DNA from: an uncultured Lachnospiraceae bacterium
GTDB lineage: Bacteria; Bacillota; Clostridia; Lachnospirales; Lachnospiraceae
Length of the DNA stretch: 64,000 nt
Direction of reading: 5' to 3'
Assembly: GCA_910585545.1 (NCBI GenBank)
Contig: CAJUFN010000003.1
Location: 132,462-196,461 of the forward strand
This document shows, one piece after another, positions 17,161 through 25,991 of this stretch. Under the pieces are notes generated by a model. That model was not told the DNA's origin and did no database searches. It saw only the letters and a program-made list of their open reading frames with translations. The position numbers and the translations under genes are program-made. Numbering within the stretch: position 1 is the stretch's first letter; the number at the start of each line of letters is the position of its first letter.

Positions 17161-19041
17161 TTATTCTGTCTGTGCCGGAGCCGATTTTGTAATATTCAGA
17201 TATGGAAAAGCCTCTTCCATGATCCTGCGCGAAAGTTCCAATACATGTTCACTGTTCGCCTGATTATCTACATTTGGTTCGTCAATAACCACATATACAA
17301 GTACCTCCGGTTTATCTACAGGAGCAAATCCACAAAATGACAAAAGATGTTTTCCCGTTCCACGCGGAACTTTTTCCGCTGTTCCTGTCTTCGCCCCGAT
17401 ATCATATCCTTCCACGGCCGCTCTTTTTCCGGTACCATAAGTCATGGTCGCACGCATATATTCTTTGAGCATGCCGGAAGTCTTCTCAGATACGGTCCGT
17501 TTTACCAATACCGGATCGTTATTCTCAATTACATTCCCTTTTGAATCCTGTATCTGTTTTACGATATGCGGCTCATAGTAATTCCCGCCATTGATAAGTG
17601 AGCTAAAAGCTGCTATATTCTGTACCATGGTAAGGTTAAAACTCTGACCAAACGCATTAACTGCAAGGTCAACCGTACCCATATTCTCAGCCGTGTACAG
17701 CAATCCTGCTGTAGCCGCTTCCCCCGGAAGATCTATACCGGTATATTGTCCAAATCCAAATATCCTCTGGTATTTGCAGAAGTCTTCTGCTCCGATCTCC
17801 ATGCCCATATACATCAGCGCGACATTACAGGAATTCGCGATAGCCTGCTCTAGATTTTGTGTTCCATGTCCTTCTAACTTATGGCAGCCAATGTTCTGTG
17901 CTCCTGCAACCGGTCTGAGAGAACCTCCGCATACATAAGTTTCATTTCCTGTCAGCTTTCCGCTTTCCAATCCTGCCGCTATCGTAAATGGTTTCATAAC
18001 AGAACCCGGTTCGTAAGTATCCGACACGCAAAAATCTCTCCAAATACCCTGCATAGCAGCTACTTTTTCTTCTTTGCTCATGCCGTCTATCTTTTCCTGC
18101 GAATAATACAGTGTCAAATCTCTTGGATTATTCAGATCATAATTCGGATAGGATGCCTGTGCAAGAATCTCACCGGTATTCGGATTTGCAATCATAACCG
18201 CCGTATTCTTGCTTCCAAGCGTCATTCCGCTTTCCGTATCCCCTTTATGCTCCTCATTAAACTCCCTGATATGTTTCTCTACGATACTTTGCAGATTCAG
18301 GTCAATCGTAGATACAACCGTATTCCCATCCACAGCGTCTTTCACGGTACGTTCAAAAGAAGCATCCGAATTCAGATATCCGTACTCTCTTCCATCCGTT
18401 CCATTGAGCACATCATTATAAGACTGCTCCAATCCGCCTGTTCCTACATTTCCGCTGGAGGTAAATCCAATCATATCTGAAGCAAGCATGTTATATGGAT
18501 AAGTACGTACATAATCCTCCTCTAACCAGATACCTGCGATTTTATCTTTTTCCTTTTTTGCTTTCTTACATGCTTCTTCTATCGCTTCAAACTCCTTAGA
18601 CTTTTGATAAGAGATTCCTTTTGCAAGAATCTTATACCGACTGTCTTTGTCATTCTCCAGTATATCTTTTGCTTCTGTAGTATCAATTTCAAAACAAGTC
18701 TCCAATACCTCCATCGTCTTATCAACCCGTTCTTCTTTTGCCAGAAGCACTTTGGCATCCAAAATCACATTATAAACACGTTCGCTAGTCGCTATCTTTG
18801 TTCCGTTACGATCAGTAATGTCACCTCTCTTAAACGGAATCATACGACTGTCATATTGCTGCTGTTCCAGCACCATTCTGGTATATTTTTCTCCGTTGGA
18901 TGCATTAATATATGTAATCCTTCCTATTAATACAACAAAAGCTAGTACAACTGCCATAAATAGCATTACTAGCTTTTTTTGCATTTTTTTCGGAAATCTC
19001 TGTCTGATATATTGATATCGTGTTTTCCTTTTTCTTGCCAT
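17161..19041 (-). CDS. Class B penicillin-binding protein, PBP2B/FtsI-like
   Basis: Divisome transpeptidase that cross-links septal wall. The protein is 626 aa. A basic cytoplasmic start and one membrane helix (residues ~22-44) are followed by the dimer domain and the transpeptidase with SVMK (Ser347, Lys350), SCN (404-406) and canonical KTGT (551-554). No PASTA repeats are seen. It follows ftsL, where Bacillus has pbpB. A paralogue lies immediately downstream; the two have similar layout but have clearly diverged. Confidence 0.9.
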   Translation of the reverse strand: MARKRKTRYQYIRQRFPKKMQKKLVMLFMAVVLAFVVLIGRITYINASNGEKYTRMVLEQQQYDSRMIPFKRGDITDRNGTKIATSERVYNVILDAKVLLAKEERVDKTMEVLETCFEIDTTEAKDILENDKDSRYKILAKGISYQKSKEFEAIEEACKKAKKEKDKIAGIWLEEDYVRTYPYNMLASDMIGFTSSGNVGTGGLEQSYNDVLNGTDGREYGYLNSDASFERTVKDAVDGNTVVSTIDLNLQSIVEKHIREFNEEHKGDTESGMTLGSKNTAVMIANPNTGEILAQASYPNYDLNNPRDLTLYYSQEKIDGMSKEEKVAAMQGIWRDFCVSDTYEPGSVMKPFTIAAGLESGKLTGNETYVCGGSLRPVAGAQNIGCHKLEGHGTQNLEQAIANSCNVALMYMGMEIGAEDFCKYQRIFGFGQYTGIDLPGEAATAGLLYTAENMGTVDLAVNAFGQSFNLTMVQNIAAFSSLINGGNYYEPHIVKQIQDSKGNVIENNDPVLVKRTVSEKTSGMLKEYMRATMTYGTGKRAAVEGYDIGAKTGTAEKVPRGTGKHLLSFCGFAPVDKPEVLVYVVIDEPNVDNQANSEHVLELSRRIMEEAFPYLNITKSAPAQTE

Positions 19042-19050
19042 ATTCCCACC

Positions 19051-19539
19051 TTATTTTGATGCTTTTTGTGACTGTGCAAGTACCCCGCTTTCCGGGATTG
19101 CCTCGTATTGTTTTACATAATCATTTGTAGGACTTTTGTATTCAATGATCTGTCCTGGCTGTGCATATACCATTCCAAACTCCGTTATCGCTTTCTCGCG
19201 AATCTGTTCAAGATTGATCGTGTCCATGATTGCATTATATTTTGTTGTATTTTCTTCCTGAGCTGACACTAATTCTCGCTGCAGTACGGTAATATTCTCG
19301 GAACGTGTTGTTATCTCAGACTGTAGTCTAAGATATTGCACACATACAAGCAATGTGAGTACTGCTGCTATTGTCAGATACGCCACATAGCCTGCATTAA
19401 TATGTGCAGCATTCCTGCGGTTTTTCCGAACCTGCAGGCTGACTTTTTTCGGTTGTTCCACTCGCACTTCCTGTTTCCCCGGTACAGGCGCTTCTTTACG
19501 TACAGTGTTCCCATATAAATATATCTGTTGTCTTGCCAT
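19051..19539 (-). CDS. ftsL: FtsL-like septum protein
   Basis: A small bitopic divisome protein, 162 aa. A ~50-residue basic cytoplasmic tail is followed by a membrane helix (residues ~51-70) and a coiled-coil stretch (LQSEITTRSENITVLQRELVSAQEEN). The conserved-type EQIREKAITEFGMVYAQPGQII region follows. It lies between rsmH and the PBP2B-like gene, exactly where ftsL belongs. AAAGGAG precedes the ATG. Sequence conservation in this family is low, so position and topology carry the call. Confidence 0.85.
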   Translation of the reverse strand: MARQQIYLYGNTVRKEAPVPGKQEVRVEQPKKVSLQVRKNRRNAAHINAGYVAYLTIAAVLTLLVCVQYLRLQSEITTRSENITVLQRELVSAQEENTTKYNAIMDTINLEQIREKAITEFGMVYAQPGQIIEYKSPTNDYVKQYEAIPESGVLAQSQKASK

Positions 19540-19572
19540 ACAGTTTACTCCTTTGCTTACTTTTTATATTAA

Positions 19573-20517
19573 TTACTCACCCTGTGTCTTTTCGAAAATC
19601 CTCAGCTTTGCGCTCTTTGAACGGCTGTTCCCCATAAGCTCGTCCTCACTTGGCAGTATCGGTTTTCTTGTAACAATTCTCCCCTTCGATACCTTGCCGC
19701 ATACACAGACCGGAAACTCTCTCGGGCATGTACATGGATTTTCGTTTTTCTTAAATGCATTTTTTACGATTCGATCCTCAAGAGAATGGAATGTGATAAT
19801 ACACAACCTTCCTCCCGGATTCAACATTTCAATCATATCGTCCAAACTTTCTTTCAAGACCTCTAACTCCCGATTGAGTTCTATCCGGATTGCCTGAAAC
19901 GTACGCTTCGCCGGATGCCCCGGCATTTTCTGAAATTTCATCGGGATTGCTTTCTTTATAATCTCGATCAGCTCTCCCGTCGTCTCTACAGGACTTTTTT
20001 TTCTCTCTATGACAATATGCTTTGCAATATTTTTTGCAAATCTATCTTCCCCATAGTCACGGATGATTCTGTAAAGTTCCTGTTCACTATAGGTATTGAC
20101 AATGTCCTTTGCCGTCAGTTCCTGACGTCTGTCCATTCTCATATCCAAAGGTGCATCTTTCGTGTAGGAAAATCCTCGTTCTGCCGTATCTAACTGATAA
20201 GAGGATACGCCCAGATCAAGCATGATTCCATCCACTTTGTCAATTCCTAATGCTCTTAGCTGCAGTTTCATGTCACAATAATTACTCCTTACTATTGTAA
20301 CTTTCTCCCCGAAACTGCTAAGTCGGATACCGGCCGCCTCAATCGCGGCTTCATCCTGGTCTATTCCTATAAAACTCCCCTTGTCGCCCAACCGCCGGCA
20401 CACCTCGCAGGCATGTCCCCCGCCGCCAAGCGTTCCGTCTACGTAAATTCCGTCTGGCTTGATGTTCAGACCATTTACTGTCTCTTCTAATAATACTGAT
20501 ACATGATGAAATGACAT
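19573..20517 (-). CDS. rsmH: 16S rRNA (cytosine-1402-N4)-methyltransferase
   Basis: S-adenosylmethionine-dependent methyltransferase for the ribosomal decoding centre (formerly MraW). It has ~314 aa. Motifs are HHVSVLLEETVNGL, the SAM-binding YVDGTLGGGGHACEV, GIDQDEAAIEAA, MLDLGVSSYQLDTAERGFSY, DMRMD, and the HPAKRTFQAIRIELNREL segment. The ATG at 20517 has GGAGG 5 bp upstream and gives the usual MSFHHVSVLL start; the one at 20529 lacks a spaced Shine-Dalgarno. It follows mraZ by about 15 bp. Confidence 0.97.
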   Translation of the reverse strand: MSFHHVSVLLEETVNGLNIKPDGIYVDGTLGGGGHACEVCRRLGDKGSFIGIDQDEAAIEAAGIRLSSFGEKVTIVRSNYCDMKLQLRALGIDKVDGIMLDLGVSSYQLDTAERGFSYTKDAPLDMRMDRRQELTAKDIVNTYSEQELYRIIRDYGEDRFAKNIAKHIVIERKKSPVETTGELIEIIKKAIPMKFQKMPGHPAKRTFQAIRIELNRELEVLKESLDDMIEMLNPGGRLCIITFHSLEDRIVKNAFKKNENPCTCPREFPVCVCGKVSKGRIVTRKPILPSEDELMGNSRSKSAKLRIFEKTQGE

Positions 20518-20532
20518 ATGAACCTCCATAAA

Positions 20533-20970
20533 TTATATGCTAAGTCCAAGGTCTTCCATATCATTTGCGATATCTTCGATATCAGCCTCTACTTCAGCAT
20601 TACGTTCATCCCAAGCTGTTTTGTTCCAAATTTCAATTCGATCTAGTACTCCTGCTAAAACAACTTCTTTTTCCAGCCCTGCATATGCTCTCAAAGCGGA
20701 AGAGATGAGCACACGACCTTGCTTATCAAGGTCCCCATCAACTGCACTTCCTAAAAAGAAACGCTTGAAGTCTCTGGCTTTTTTGTTTGTGAGTGGTAAG
20801 GTTCTTAGTTTTTCTTCGAAGGTTTTCCATTCGTTTTCAGGATAAATGAAGAGGCATCCATCCATTCCTTTTGTAATCATGAAGTTCTCCCCCAGATCTT
20901 CACGAAACTTAGATGGAATAATCAATCTGCCTTTCGCATCAATACTATGATTAAATTCTCCTGTCAACAT
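20533..20970 (-). CDS. mraZ: Transcriptional regulator MraZ
   Basis: A DNA-binding AbrB-like protein that represses its own dcw operon. It has 145 aa with two SpoVT/AbrB-like halves, each carrying the DxxGR signature: SIDAKGRLIIPSKFRE and DLDKQGRVLISSALRAYAGL. The ATG at 20970 is 6 bp after AAGGTG; a GTG at 20979 would add three residues but lies too close to the Shine-Dalgarno. It is the first gene of the operon. Its presumed operator, a phased GTGG array, lies between the promoter and the start codon. Confidence 0.96.
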   Translation of the reverse strand: MLTGEFNHSIDAKGRLIIPSKFREDLGENFMITKGMDGCLFIYPENEWKTFEEKLRTLPLTNKKARDFKRFFLGSAVDGDLDKQGRVLISSALRAYAGLEKEVVLAGVLDRIEIWNKTAWDERNAEVEADIEDIANDMEDLGLSI

Positions 20971-20997
20971 TGGACTCACCTTCTTTCAAATGGTCTG

Positions 20998-21062
20998 CCA
21001 CTTCTCTCCCATTTGGCACCACTATTCACCACTTTCTACCACTTAGTATCATTGTAAACCAC
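20998..21062 (-). promoter_or_regulatory. MraZ operator: phased GTGG box array
   Basis: On the minus strand GTGG boxes lie at 21059-21062, 21039-21042, 21029-21032 and 21019-21022. An ATGGG variant at 21008-21012 and a further GTGG at 20998-21001 follow. The core boxes step by exactly one helical turn (10 bp), as in MraZ operators known from other bacteria. They cover the start-site region and leader. Confidence 0.75.
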
Positions 21063-21079
21063 TTTTCCAACGTTTTCAA
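21051..21079 (-). promoter_or_regulatory. Sigma-A type promoter of the mraZ (dcw) operon
   Basis: Minus-strand TTGAAA (21074-21079), 17-bp spacer, TACAAT (21051-21056). MraZ boxes lie in the spacer and just downstream, which fits repression by blocking polymerase. Confidence 0.7.
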
Positions 21080-21107
21080 GAGGTTTTTCATGTTTTTTTG
21101 TTTTTTT

Positions 21108-21283
21108 AGTAACAGTTCAGCCATGCACAAAGTCACAAAAATCTAAATTCAAACTTGTTTGAAAACGAAGATTTTTTGTGTACTTTGTATATGGCGCTCT
21201 GCCATAAGCGAGGATTTAGCCACGTATGTGGCGAAATAGGCTGCAAAGCAGCTAATCCGAGCTGTTATGGCTGAACTGTTACT
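21108..21283. repeat. 176-bp MITE-like element with 17-bp terminal inverted repeats
   Basis: The arms AGTAACAGTTCAGCCAT (21108-21124) and its exact complement (21267-21283) enclose 142 bp with further nested hairpins: CACAAAAATCT pairing with an AGATTTTTTGTG arm, ATGGC/GCCAT, GCCAC/GTGGC and GCTGC/GCAGC. No coding capacity is seen. Nearly the same end sequence recurs at 35842-35876, so it is a dispersed repeat. Confidence 0.7.
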
Positions 21284-21352
21284 TTTTTTTAATAGTGGAA
21301 AAATCCTTTGATATCGCCGTTTTCACGGAACAACAGCTATTTTGACATAACA

Positions 21353-21536
21353 AAGTGGGCAAGCCCACTTCAACTCTCCCATCTCCTCACTCATAAGGGG
21401 CTTGCACGCTTTGCGCGCCGAGCGTGGTCAGCTTTTGCTGACTGCCTCCGCTCACGCGTGTGCGTATCCTCCCGGAGGGTTTTGTCTTATAGGAAAAGCT
21501 TTCACGCTTTAGCGTGACAAGGTATTTCCTATAAGA
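21353..21536. repeat. Structured intergenic repeat, copy B
   Basis: It has the same plan as copy A at 9398-9524: a first hairpin (21353-21360 with 21363-21370), a GC-rich folded middle, the module GTGCGTATCC/CGGAG/GTTTT, and a terminal hairpin with TCTTATAGGAAA (21485-21496) pairing to TTTCCTATAAGA (21525-21536). A small TCACGC hairpin is nested inside the terminal one. It abuts the T tract of the next terminator, as copy A does. Confidence 0.55.
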
Positions 21537-21543
21537 TAAAAAA

Positions 21544-21582
21544 ACCCCTCCGCTTTCTCCTCGTGGGAGAAAGTGGAGGGGT
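21544..21582 (-). terminator. Rho-independent terminator after the small membrane protein gene
   Basis: Two 17-nt arms (21544-21560, 21566-21582) with one internal mismatch and a 5-nt loop, followed on the minus strand by T7. Confidence 0.85.
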
Positions 21583-21595
21583 CTCCATCTCTTTC

Positions 21596-21838
21596 TTATT
21601 CCGCTGCATTCAAACCTTCCAAATAGGTGTTGACTGCCTCATAATCTACTTCTGCTACTTCACGCGGCTGGCTATCTGCATACATACTGTAACCGGAATA
21701 TCCTATCCAGCCAATGAGCGCTGCTCCAATCACCAACAAAATGCCTGTGCGCATCATATGCGCCACCTTTTCTTTTCGCATCGTTTTTTTTCTATTTGCT
21801 TTTTCTTGTTTATAACGTTCTACTTTTGCCTGACTCAT
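21596..21838 (-). CDS. Small single-pass membrane protein of unknown function
   Basis: An 80-aa protein. A strongly basic N-terminal cytoplasmic segment (many Lys/Arg, residues 1-26) is followed by one membrane helix (~30-50) and a short acidic outer tail ending in a helix. The ATG at 21838 has AAGGAG 8 bp upstream and is preferred; the ATG at 21880 is not backed by a ribosome-binding site. It lies 65 bp after degV, before a strong terminator, so it is probably the last gene of a degV unit. I recognise no named family. Confidence 0.7.
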   Translation of the reverse strand: MSQAKVERYKQEKANRKKTMRKEKVAHMMRTGILLVIGAALIGWIGYSGYSMYADSQPREVAEVDYEAVNTYLEGLNAAE

Positions 21839-21903
21839 CTTTCTTGCTCCTTTACTAACAACTACTCTTAAGTCTATCACATTTTCGGCAAATGTACAAT
21901 AGT

Positions 21904-22743
21904 TTATACCACTACAATAATTCCTCCATCATTCGCATACATGCTGCTGATTCCTGCTGTGTCTAAAATCAACACCTTTTTGAGCTTTAGTTTTTGCAGG
22001 AGCTGATTCTTGACTGCTTCCGCACGTTCTTTACAGTTGCAATGACTAACCGCAAGAATCTTCTTTTCCGGCTCCTCGATTTCTTCCACAACAACATCTA
22101 TCATCTTGCCCAATGCTTTCTTGATTCCTCGTGCCTGACCAAGCTGAACAATCGTTCCTTGTGGAGTAGCGCCCATATACGGTTTGATATTAAGCGCAGT
22201 AGCTACCAATGCTTTCACCCCTGACAGACGCCCGTTCTTTCGAAGCGTTTCCAAGGACTCCAGGACAAAATACGTCTTCTGCTCCTCAATATATGCTTCC
22301 ACTGTCTCTATAACTTCTTCAAAGCTCATTCCTGCCTCTTCACATTCTGCAATTTTGAGTGCAATCAATGTTTCCCCGACAGATGCCGAGCGTGAATTAA
22401 ACACATAGATTTGTTTTTCACCATATTCTTCCGCATACAGTTCTTTTCCAAGCATAGCACTGTTATAAGAACCGCTCAGCTCTGCCGAGAGTGTGACTGC
22501 ATAAACATGCTCTGCATCACAGTGATAATATTCCATATAAGTATCCGGCGATGGACAGGATGATTTCGGGCACTCCGGACTTTCCGCTACCCTTTTCAGG
22601 AAGTCTGCCTGATCAAATGTTTCATCATCTGCAATATGATATCCTTGTATGTCTATTCCCAATGACGCTGTCACAAAATTGCCGGATTCTTTCATCTCTT
22701 TTGTCAATTCTCCACAGCTGTCAACTACTATTCTATAACTCAT
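21904..22743 (-). CDS. DegV family fatty-acid-binding protein
   Basis: DegV/FakB-type proteins bind a fatty acid and, in the FakA system, present it for phosphorylation. The protein is 279 aa with the typical layout: MSYRIVVDSCGEL at the start (SxxxL DegV motif region), SSCPSPDTYMEYY for lipid carboxylate binding, VTLSAELSGSYNSA, and a C-terminal VSHCNCKERA domain. No FakA kinase is in the window. It has its own promoter 70-100 bp upstream. Confidence 0.9.
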   Translation of the reverse strand: MSYRIVVDSCGELTKEMKESGNFVTASLGIDIQGYHIADDETFDQADFLKRVAESPECPKSSCPSPDTYMEYYHCDAEHVYAVTLSAELSGSYNSAMLGKELYAEEYGEKQIYVFNSRSASVGETLIALKIAECEEAGMSFEEVIETVEAYIEEQKTYFVLESLETLRKNGRLSGVKALVATALNIKPYMGATPQGTIVQLGQARGIKKALGKMIDVVVEEIEEPEKKILAVSHCNCKERAEAVKNQLLQKLKLKKVLILDTAGISSMYANDGGIIVVV

Positions 22744-22813
22744 CTTTGCTTCCCCCTACGCCGTTTTAATGTATGCGCTTCTAGTATATGTAGTTTTTAT
22801 TACTACTTATACT

Positions 22814-22842
22814 AATATAGCATACTTTTTGCGCAGATGCAA
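22814..22842 (-). promoter_or_regulatory. Possible sigma-A promoter of degV
   Basis: Minus-strand TTGCAT (22837-22842), 17-bp spacer, TATATT (22814-22819), between the second SEDS gene and degV. The -35 is only a partial match. Confidence 0.45.
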
Positions 22843-22850
22843 AGTGTTTT

Positions 22851-24032
22851 TTACTCAATACGTATTTTCCTGGATACTCCAAACGCAATTCCCATTTCTG
22901 CCATTAAAAATACAATCGAAGTTCCTCCGTAACTGATAAATGGAAGCGTAATACCTGTCGTTGGAATCAAGTTCGTGACTACCGCAATATTTAAGACAAC
23001 CTGAATCGCAATATGTGCAAAAATACCGGTTACAATCAATGAACCGTACATATCCGGTGCATTCTGAGCAATAAATAATAACCGATACAACATAAATCCA
23101 AACAGCAACAACACAATGATTGCGCCAAATACGCCAAGTTCTTCACATATAATCGAAAGAATCATATCATTTTGTACTTCCGGAATGATCATCTTTTGCG
23201 TGCTGCTTCCCAGACCTTTCCCGAAAAATCCTCCCGATCCAATTGCATAAAGTCCCTGCATTGTCTGGAATGCCCCTTCAGCCGAATTTCCTTCCGGATC
23301 GAGCCAGGCAACAATACGCCCCCATCTGAAATCATCACTTTCTACCATATATTTCCCAAGAAACCTTACCATGATTACTATACCGGCAAGCCCTGTACCC
23401 CCTACAACCAAAAACGGCGCTGTCTTTGGGTGAATGACAAAAATCATTCCACAAGTGATCCCCATAACAATAATCGCAGAGCTTAAGTTATCTGTAATCA
23501 AGAAGACACAAGCGGCATTCACTGCTCCCCAGGCAAAGATTTCTCCCATACCTTTCCATGTCTTTACCTTTTTTCCAAGTCTACAGATGATAACCGGAAT
23601 AAATATAATAATCGCAATCTTGGCAAATTCCGCTGGCTGAAGCTGCCCAAACACCGGTATCTTAATCCATCGTCTTGCTCCATATGCTTCGATCCCAATC
23701 GGCGTCAAAACCAGAAACATCAAGAAAATCGATGCAAAATATGAAAACTTTGCCACTTTAGAATACCAATGATAATCAATCTTCGATACGAAAAGCATGA
23801 CAAATACGCTTGCCAGACTAATCAATGCCTGCTTTCCAAAATAAAACATATCATTGCCCCATTTTCCCTGTGCACTGTAAGAACTTGTGCTGTATAACAT
23901 AACAAGTCCAAAACAAATCAAGAAAACAATGACTGCCAACAGACTATAGTCAAAATATGTATTTTCATCCTTTACCCTTTTCTCTCTTTTTGCGACCTTT
24001 TTACTTCTTTTCGCTTTCGCTGTTTTTGACAT
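22851..24032 (-). CDS. SEDS peptidoglycan glycosyltransferase, FtsW-like
   Basis: A second SEDS polymerase, 393 aa. It is longer at the N-terminus than the one in the dcw cluster: a Lys/Arg-rich cytoplasmic tail of ~25 residues precedes ten membrane helices. Motifs include LVMLYSTSSYSAQG, YGARRWIKIPVFGQLQPAEFAK, and the ending TGITLPFISYGGTSIVFLMAEMGIAFGVSRK. Having two SEDS genes and two class B PBPs suggests one pair for vegetative division and one for sporulation, but which pairs with which cannot be read from sequence. GGAG lies 7 bp before the ATG. Confidence 0.9.
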   Translation of the reverse strand: MSKTAKAKRSKKVAKREKRVKDENTYFDYSLLAVIVFLICFGLVMLYSTSSYSAQGKWGNDMFYFGKQALISLASVFVMLFVSKIDYHWYSKVAKFSYFASIFLMFLVLTPIGIEAYGARRWIKIPVFGQLQPAEFAKIAIIIFIPVIICRLGKKVKTWKGMGEIFAWGAVNAACVFLITDNLSSAIIVMGITCGMIFVIHPKTAPFLVVGGTGLAGIVIMVRFLGKYMVESDDFRWGRIVAWLDPEGNSAEGAFQTMQGLYAIGSGGFFGKGLGSSTQKMIIPEVQNDMILSIICEELGVFGAIIVLLLFGFMLYRLLFIAQNAPDMYGSLIVTGIFAHIAIQVVLNIAVVTNLIPTTGITLPFISYGGTSIVFLMAEMGIAFGVSRKIRIE

Positions 24033-24077
24033 ATCTATACTCCTGTTCCTTAGACCAGGATATATTCTCCTGGTCTA

Positions 24078-25937
24078 TTAATTCATTGCCGGATGCACCG
24101 GTTTTTCATGCATAAAATAACGCTCATACCATACCAAAAAGATATATACCGTCCATATTTTCCGACTATTGTCATGTTTCCCCTTTTTATGTTCCTCCAA
24201 AAGCCGGATTAAATAAGCGGTATGGAAGAATCGTTTTGACGCTTCGCTTTCAAACATTCGTCTTACCTGTGTATAATACCTTTCTTCCCGGAGCCATACG
24301 CGAATCGGAATCGGAAATCCAAGTTTCTTCTTCTCTGCTGTTTTTTTACGGATCACTTTATCCGCCGCAGCGCGAAGAGCTACCTTCGTCTTCGGAGCTC
24401 TCACTTTATAATCAAGCGGCAGCCTTTGCGCCAGCTTCATCACTTCTTTGTCGAGAAATGGAACGCGTACCTCGAGTGAGTTTGCCATCCCCATCTTATC
24501 CCCTTTCATGAGGATATCATGAACAAGCCATAAATGCATGTCCACATACTGCATTTTCGTTACCGGATCCTTTCCTTGTACCCTTTTATAGAGTGGCGCT
24601 GTTACTCTTTGGATTCCCGGAACGCATCCTTTTTTGAGAAGCTTATCCGCTTCTCTTTCTGTAAAAATCGTCGTTGCATTCGCAAAATAACGCTCTTCTA
24701 ATGTCTTTCCATGGCGCATCAAAAATCCGCGTCCTTTCATTTCCCTTGGCATACACCTTTCGGCAAATCTCCCCAAAAAACGGCGCATCCACATCGGTAT
24801 CCGGTCAAATCCATTATATTCCAATGGCTCGCAATAAATATTATAACCACCGAACAATTCATCCGACCCTTCTCCTGAAAGCACCACTTTCACCTTTTTT
24901 GCGGCTTCTTTGCTCAAAAAATAGAGCGCGACTGCTGCCGGGTCTGCTACTGGTTCGTCCATATAATAAGTAAAGTCCGAAAGCACATCCCAGTATTCCT
25001 GCGGCGTTATGACTTTACTGTCGTTTTTCATGCCGATACTGTCGGCAAATTCTTTGGCATCCTGAATCTCGCTGTATTTTTGATCATCAAATCCTACCGT
25101 GAATGTATGGTCAACCTGTGAAAGATAGGTCAAGTAACTGGAATCCACCCCGCTCGAAAGATAGGACGCTACTTCTACGTCACTGATTTTATGCATCTTC
25201 ACAGACTCTTTCATCGTCTCTTCCACTTCATTGACAACTTCTTCAAAAGATTTATCAGTATCTCCTGTGAAATTTGGCTCAAAATAACGTACGGCCTTCA
25301 TCTTCCCATCCTGGTACACAAAATAATACCCTGGCTGCAGGCAGTATACACCTTTGAAAAAAGTCTCATTCGTCGGAACAAACTGAAAAGAAAGATAATT
25401 GCCAAGCGCTTTTTCATTAAATACCTTCTCAAAATGCGGATGCTCCAGAAAACTTTTAATCTCAGATCCAAACAAAAAGGTGCCATTCATTTTCGCATAA
25501 TAAAATGGCTTGATCCCAAACATATCTCTGGCGCCAAATAATTTTTTTTCACTGCGGTCCCAGATTACAAAAGCATACATTCCTCTTAGACGCTCGACCA
25601 GCTTTTCTCCCCACTGCTCATACCCATGCAGCAACGTTTCCGAATCGGTATTCGTCACAAATACGTGTCCGGCTTGGATAAGCTCGTCCCGCAATTCCTG
25701 ATAATTGTAAATTTCTCCATTAAATGTCAGTACTTTCGAACCATCCTCATTATATAACGGCTGATTTCCTGTCTCACCGATATCAATAATACTAAGACGA
25801 CGAAAACCAAGCGCCGCATCTTCATCTGTAAACATTCCCGCGCTGTCAGGTCCTCTGTGAACAATCGTATTCATCATATTCTCAAGCACGCGCTCTTTAT
25901 CTTCCAATGTACCTACGAATCCTGTAAATCCACACAT
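24078..25937 (-). CDS. asnB: Asparagine synthetase (glutamine-hydrolysing)
   Basis: Converts aspartate to asparagine using glutamine and ATP. The protein is 619 aa. The N-terminal class II amidotransferase domain starts with catalytic Cys2 (MCGFTGFVG) and contains IVHRGPDSAG and FNGEIYNYQELR. The synthetase domain has the ATP pyrophosphatase loop SSGVDSSYL and LSGEGSDELFGGY. The C-terminal domain contains LEVRVPFLDKEV and KLGFPIPIRVWL. AAAGGAG precedes the ATG. The leader may start at a hairpin (see 25965-26020). Confidence 0.96.
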   Translation of the reverse strand: MCGFTGFVGTLEDKERVLENMMNTIVHRGPDSAGMFTDEDAALGFRRLSIIDIGETGNQPLYNEDGSKVLTFNGEIYNYQELRDELIQAGHVFVTNTDSETLLHGYEQWGEKLVERLRGMYAFVIWDRSEKKLFGARDMFGIKPFYYAKMNGTFLFGSEIKSFLEHPHFEKVFNEKALGNYLSFQFVPTNETFFKGVYCLQPGYYFVYQDGKMKAVRYFEPNFTGDTDKSFEEVVNEVEETMKESVKMHKISDVEVASYLSSGVDSSYLTYLSQVDHTFTVGFDDQKYSEIQDAKEFADSIGMKNDSKVITPQEYWDVLSDFTYYMDEPVADPAAVALYFLSKEAAKKVKVVLSGEGSDELFGGYNIYCEPLEYNGFDRIPMWMRRFLGRFAERCMPREMKGRGFLMRHGKTLEERYFANATTIFTEREADKLLKKGCVPGIQRVTAPLYKRVQGKDPVTKMQYVDMHLWLVHDILMKGDKMGMANSLEVRVPFLDKEVMKLAQRLPLDYKVRAPKTKVALRAAADKVIRKKTAEKKKLGFPIPIRVWLREERYYTQVRRMFESEASKRFFHTAYLIRLLEEHKKGKHDNSRKIWTVYIFLVWYERYFMHEKPVHPAMN

Positions 25938-25964
25938 TTATTATTCTCCTTTAATTAACTAAAA

Positions 25965-25990
25965 TAGGATGACCATCTATGGTCATCCTA
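25965..25990 (-). terminator. Hairpin after the ACT gene, before asnB
   Basis: A perfect 10-bp stem (25965-25974 with 25981-25990) and a 6-nt loop, followed on the minus strand by only T4. It can end the paaK-ACT transcript. It also falls at the predicted asnB start site, so it could instead cap the asnB mRNA. Confidence 0.65.
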
Positions 25991-25991
25991 T

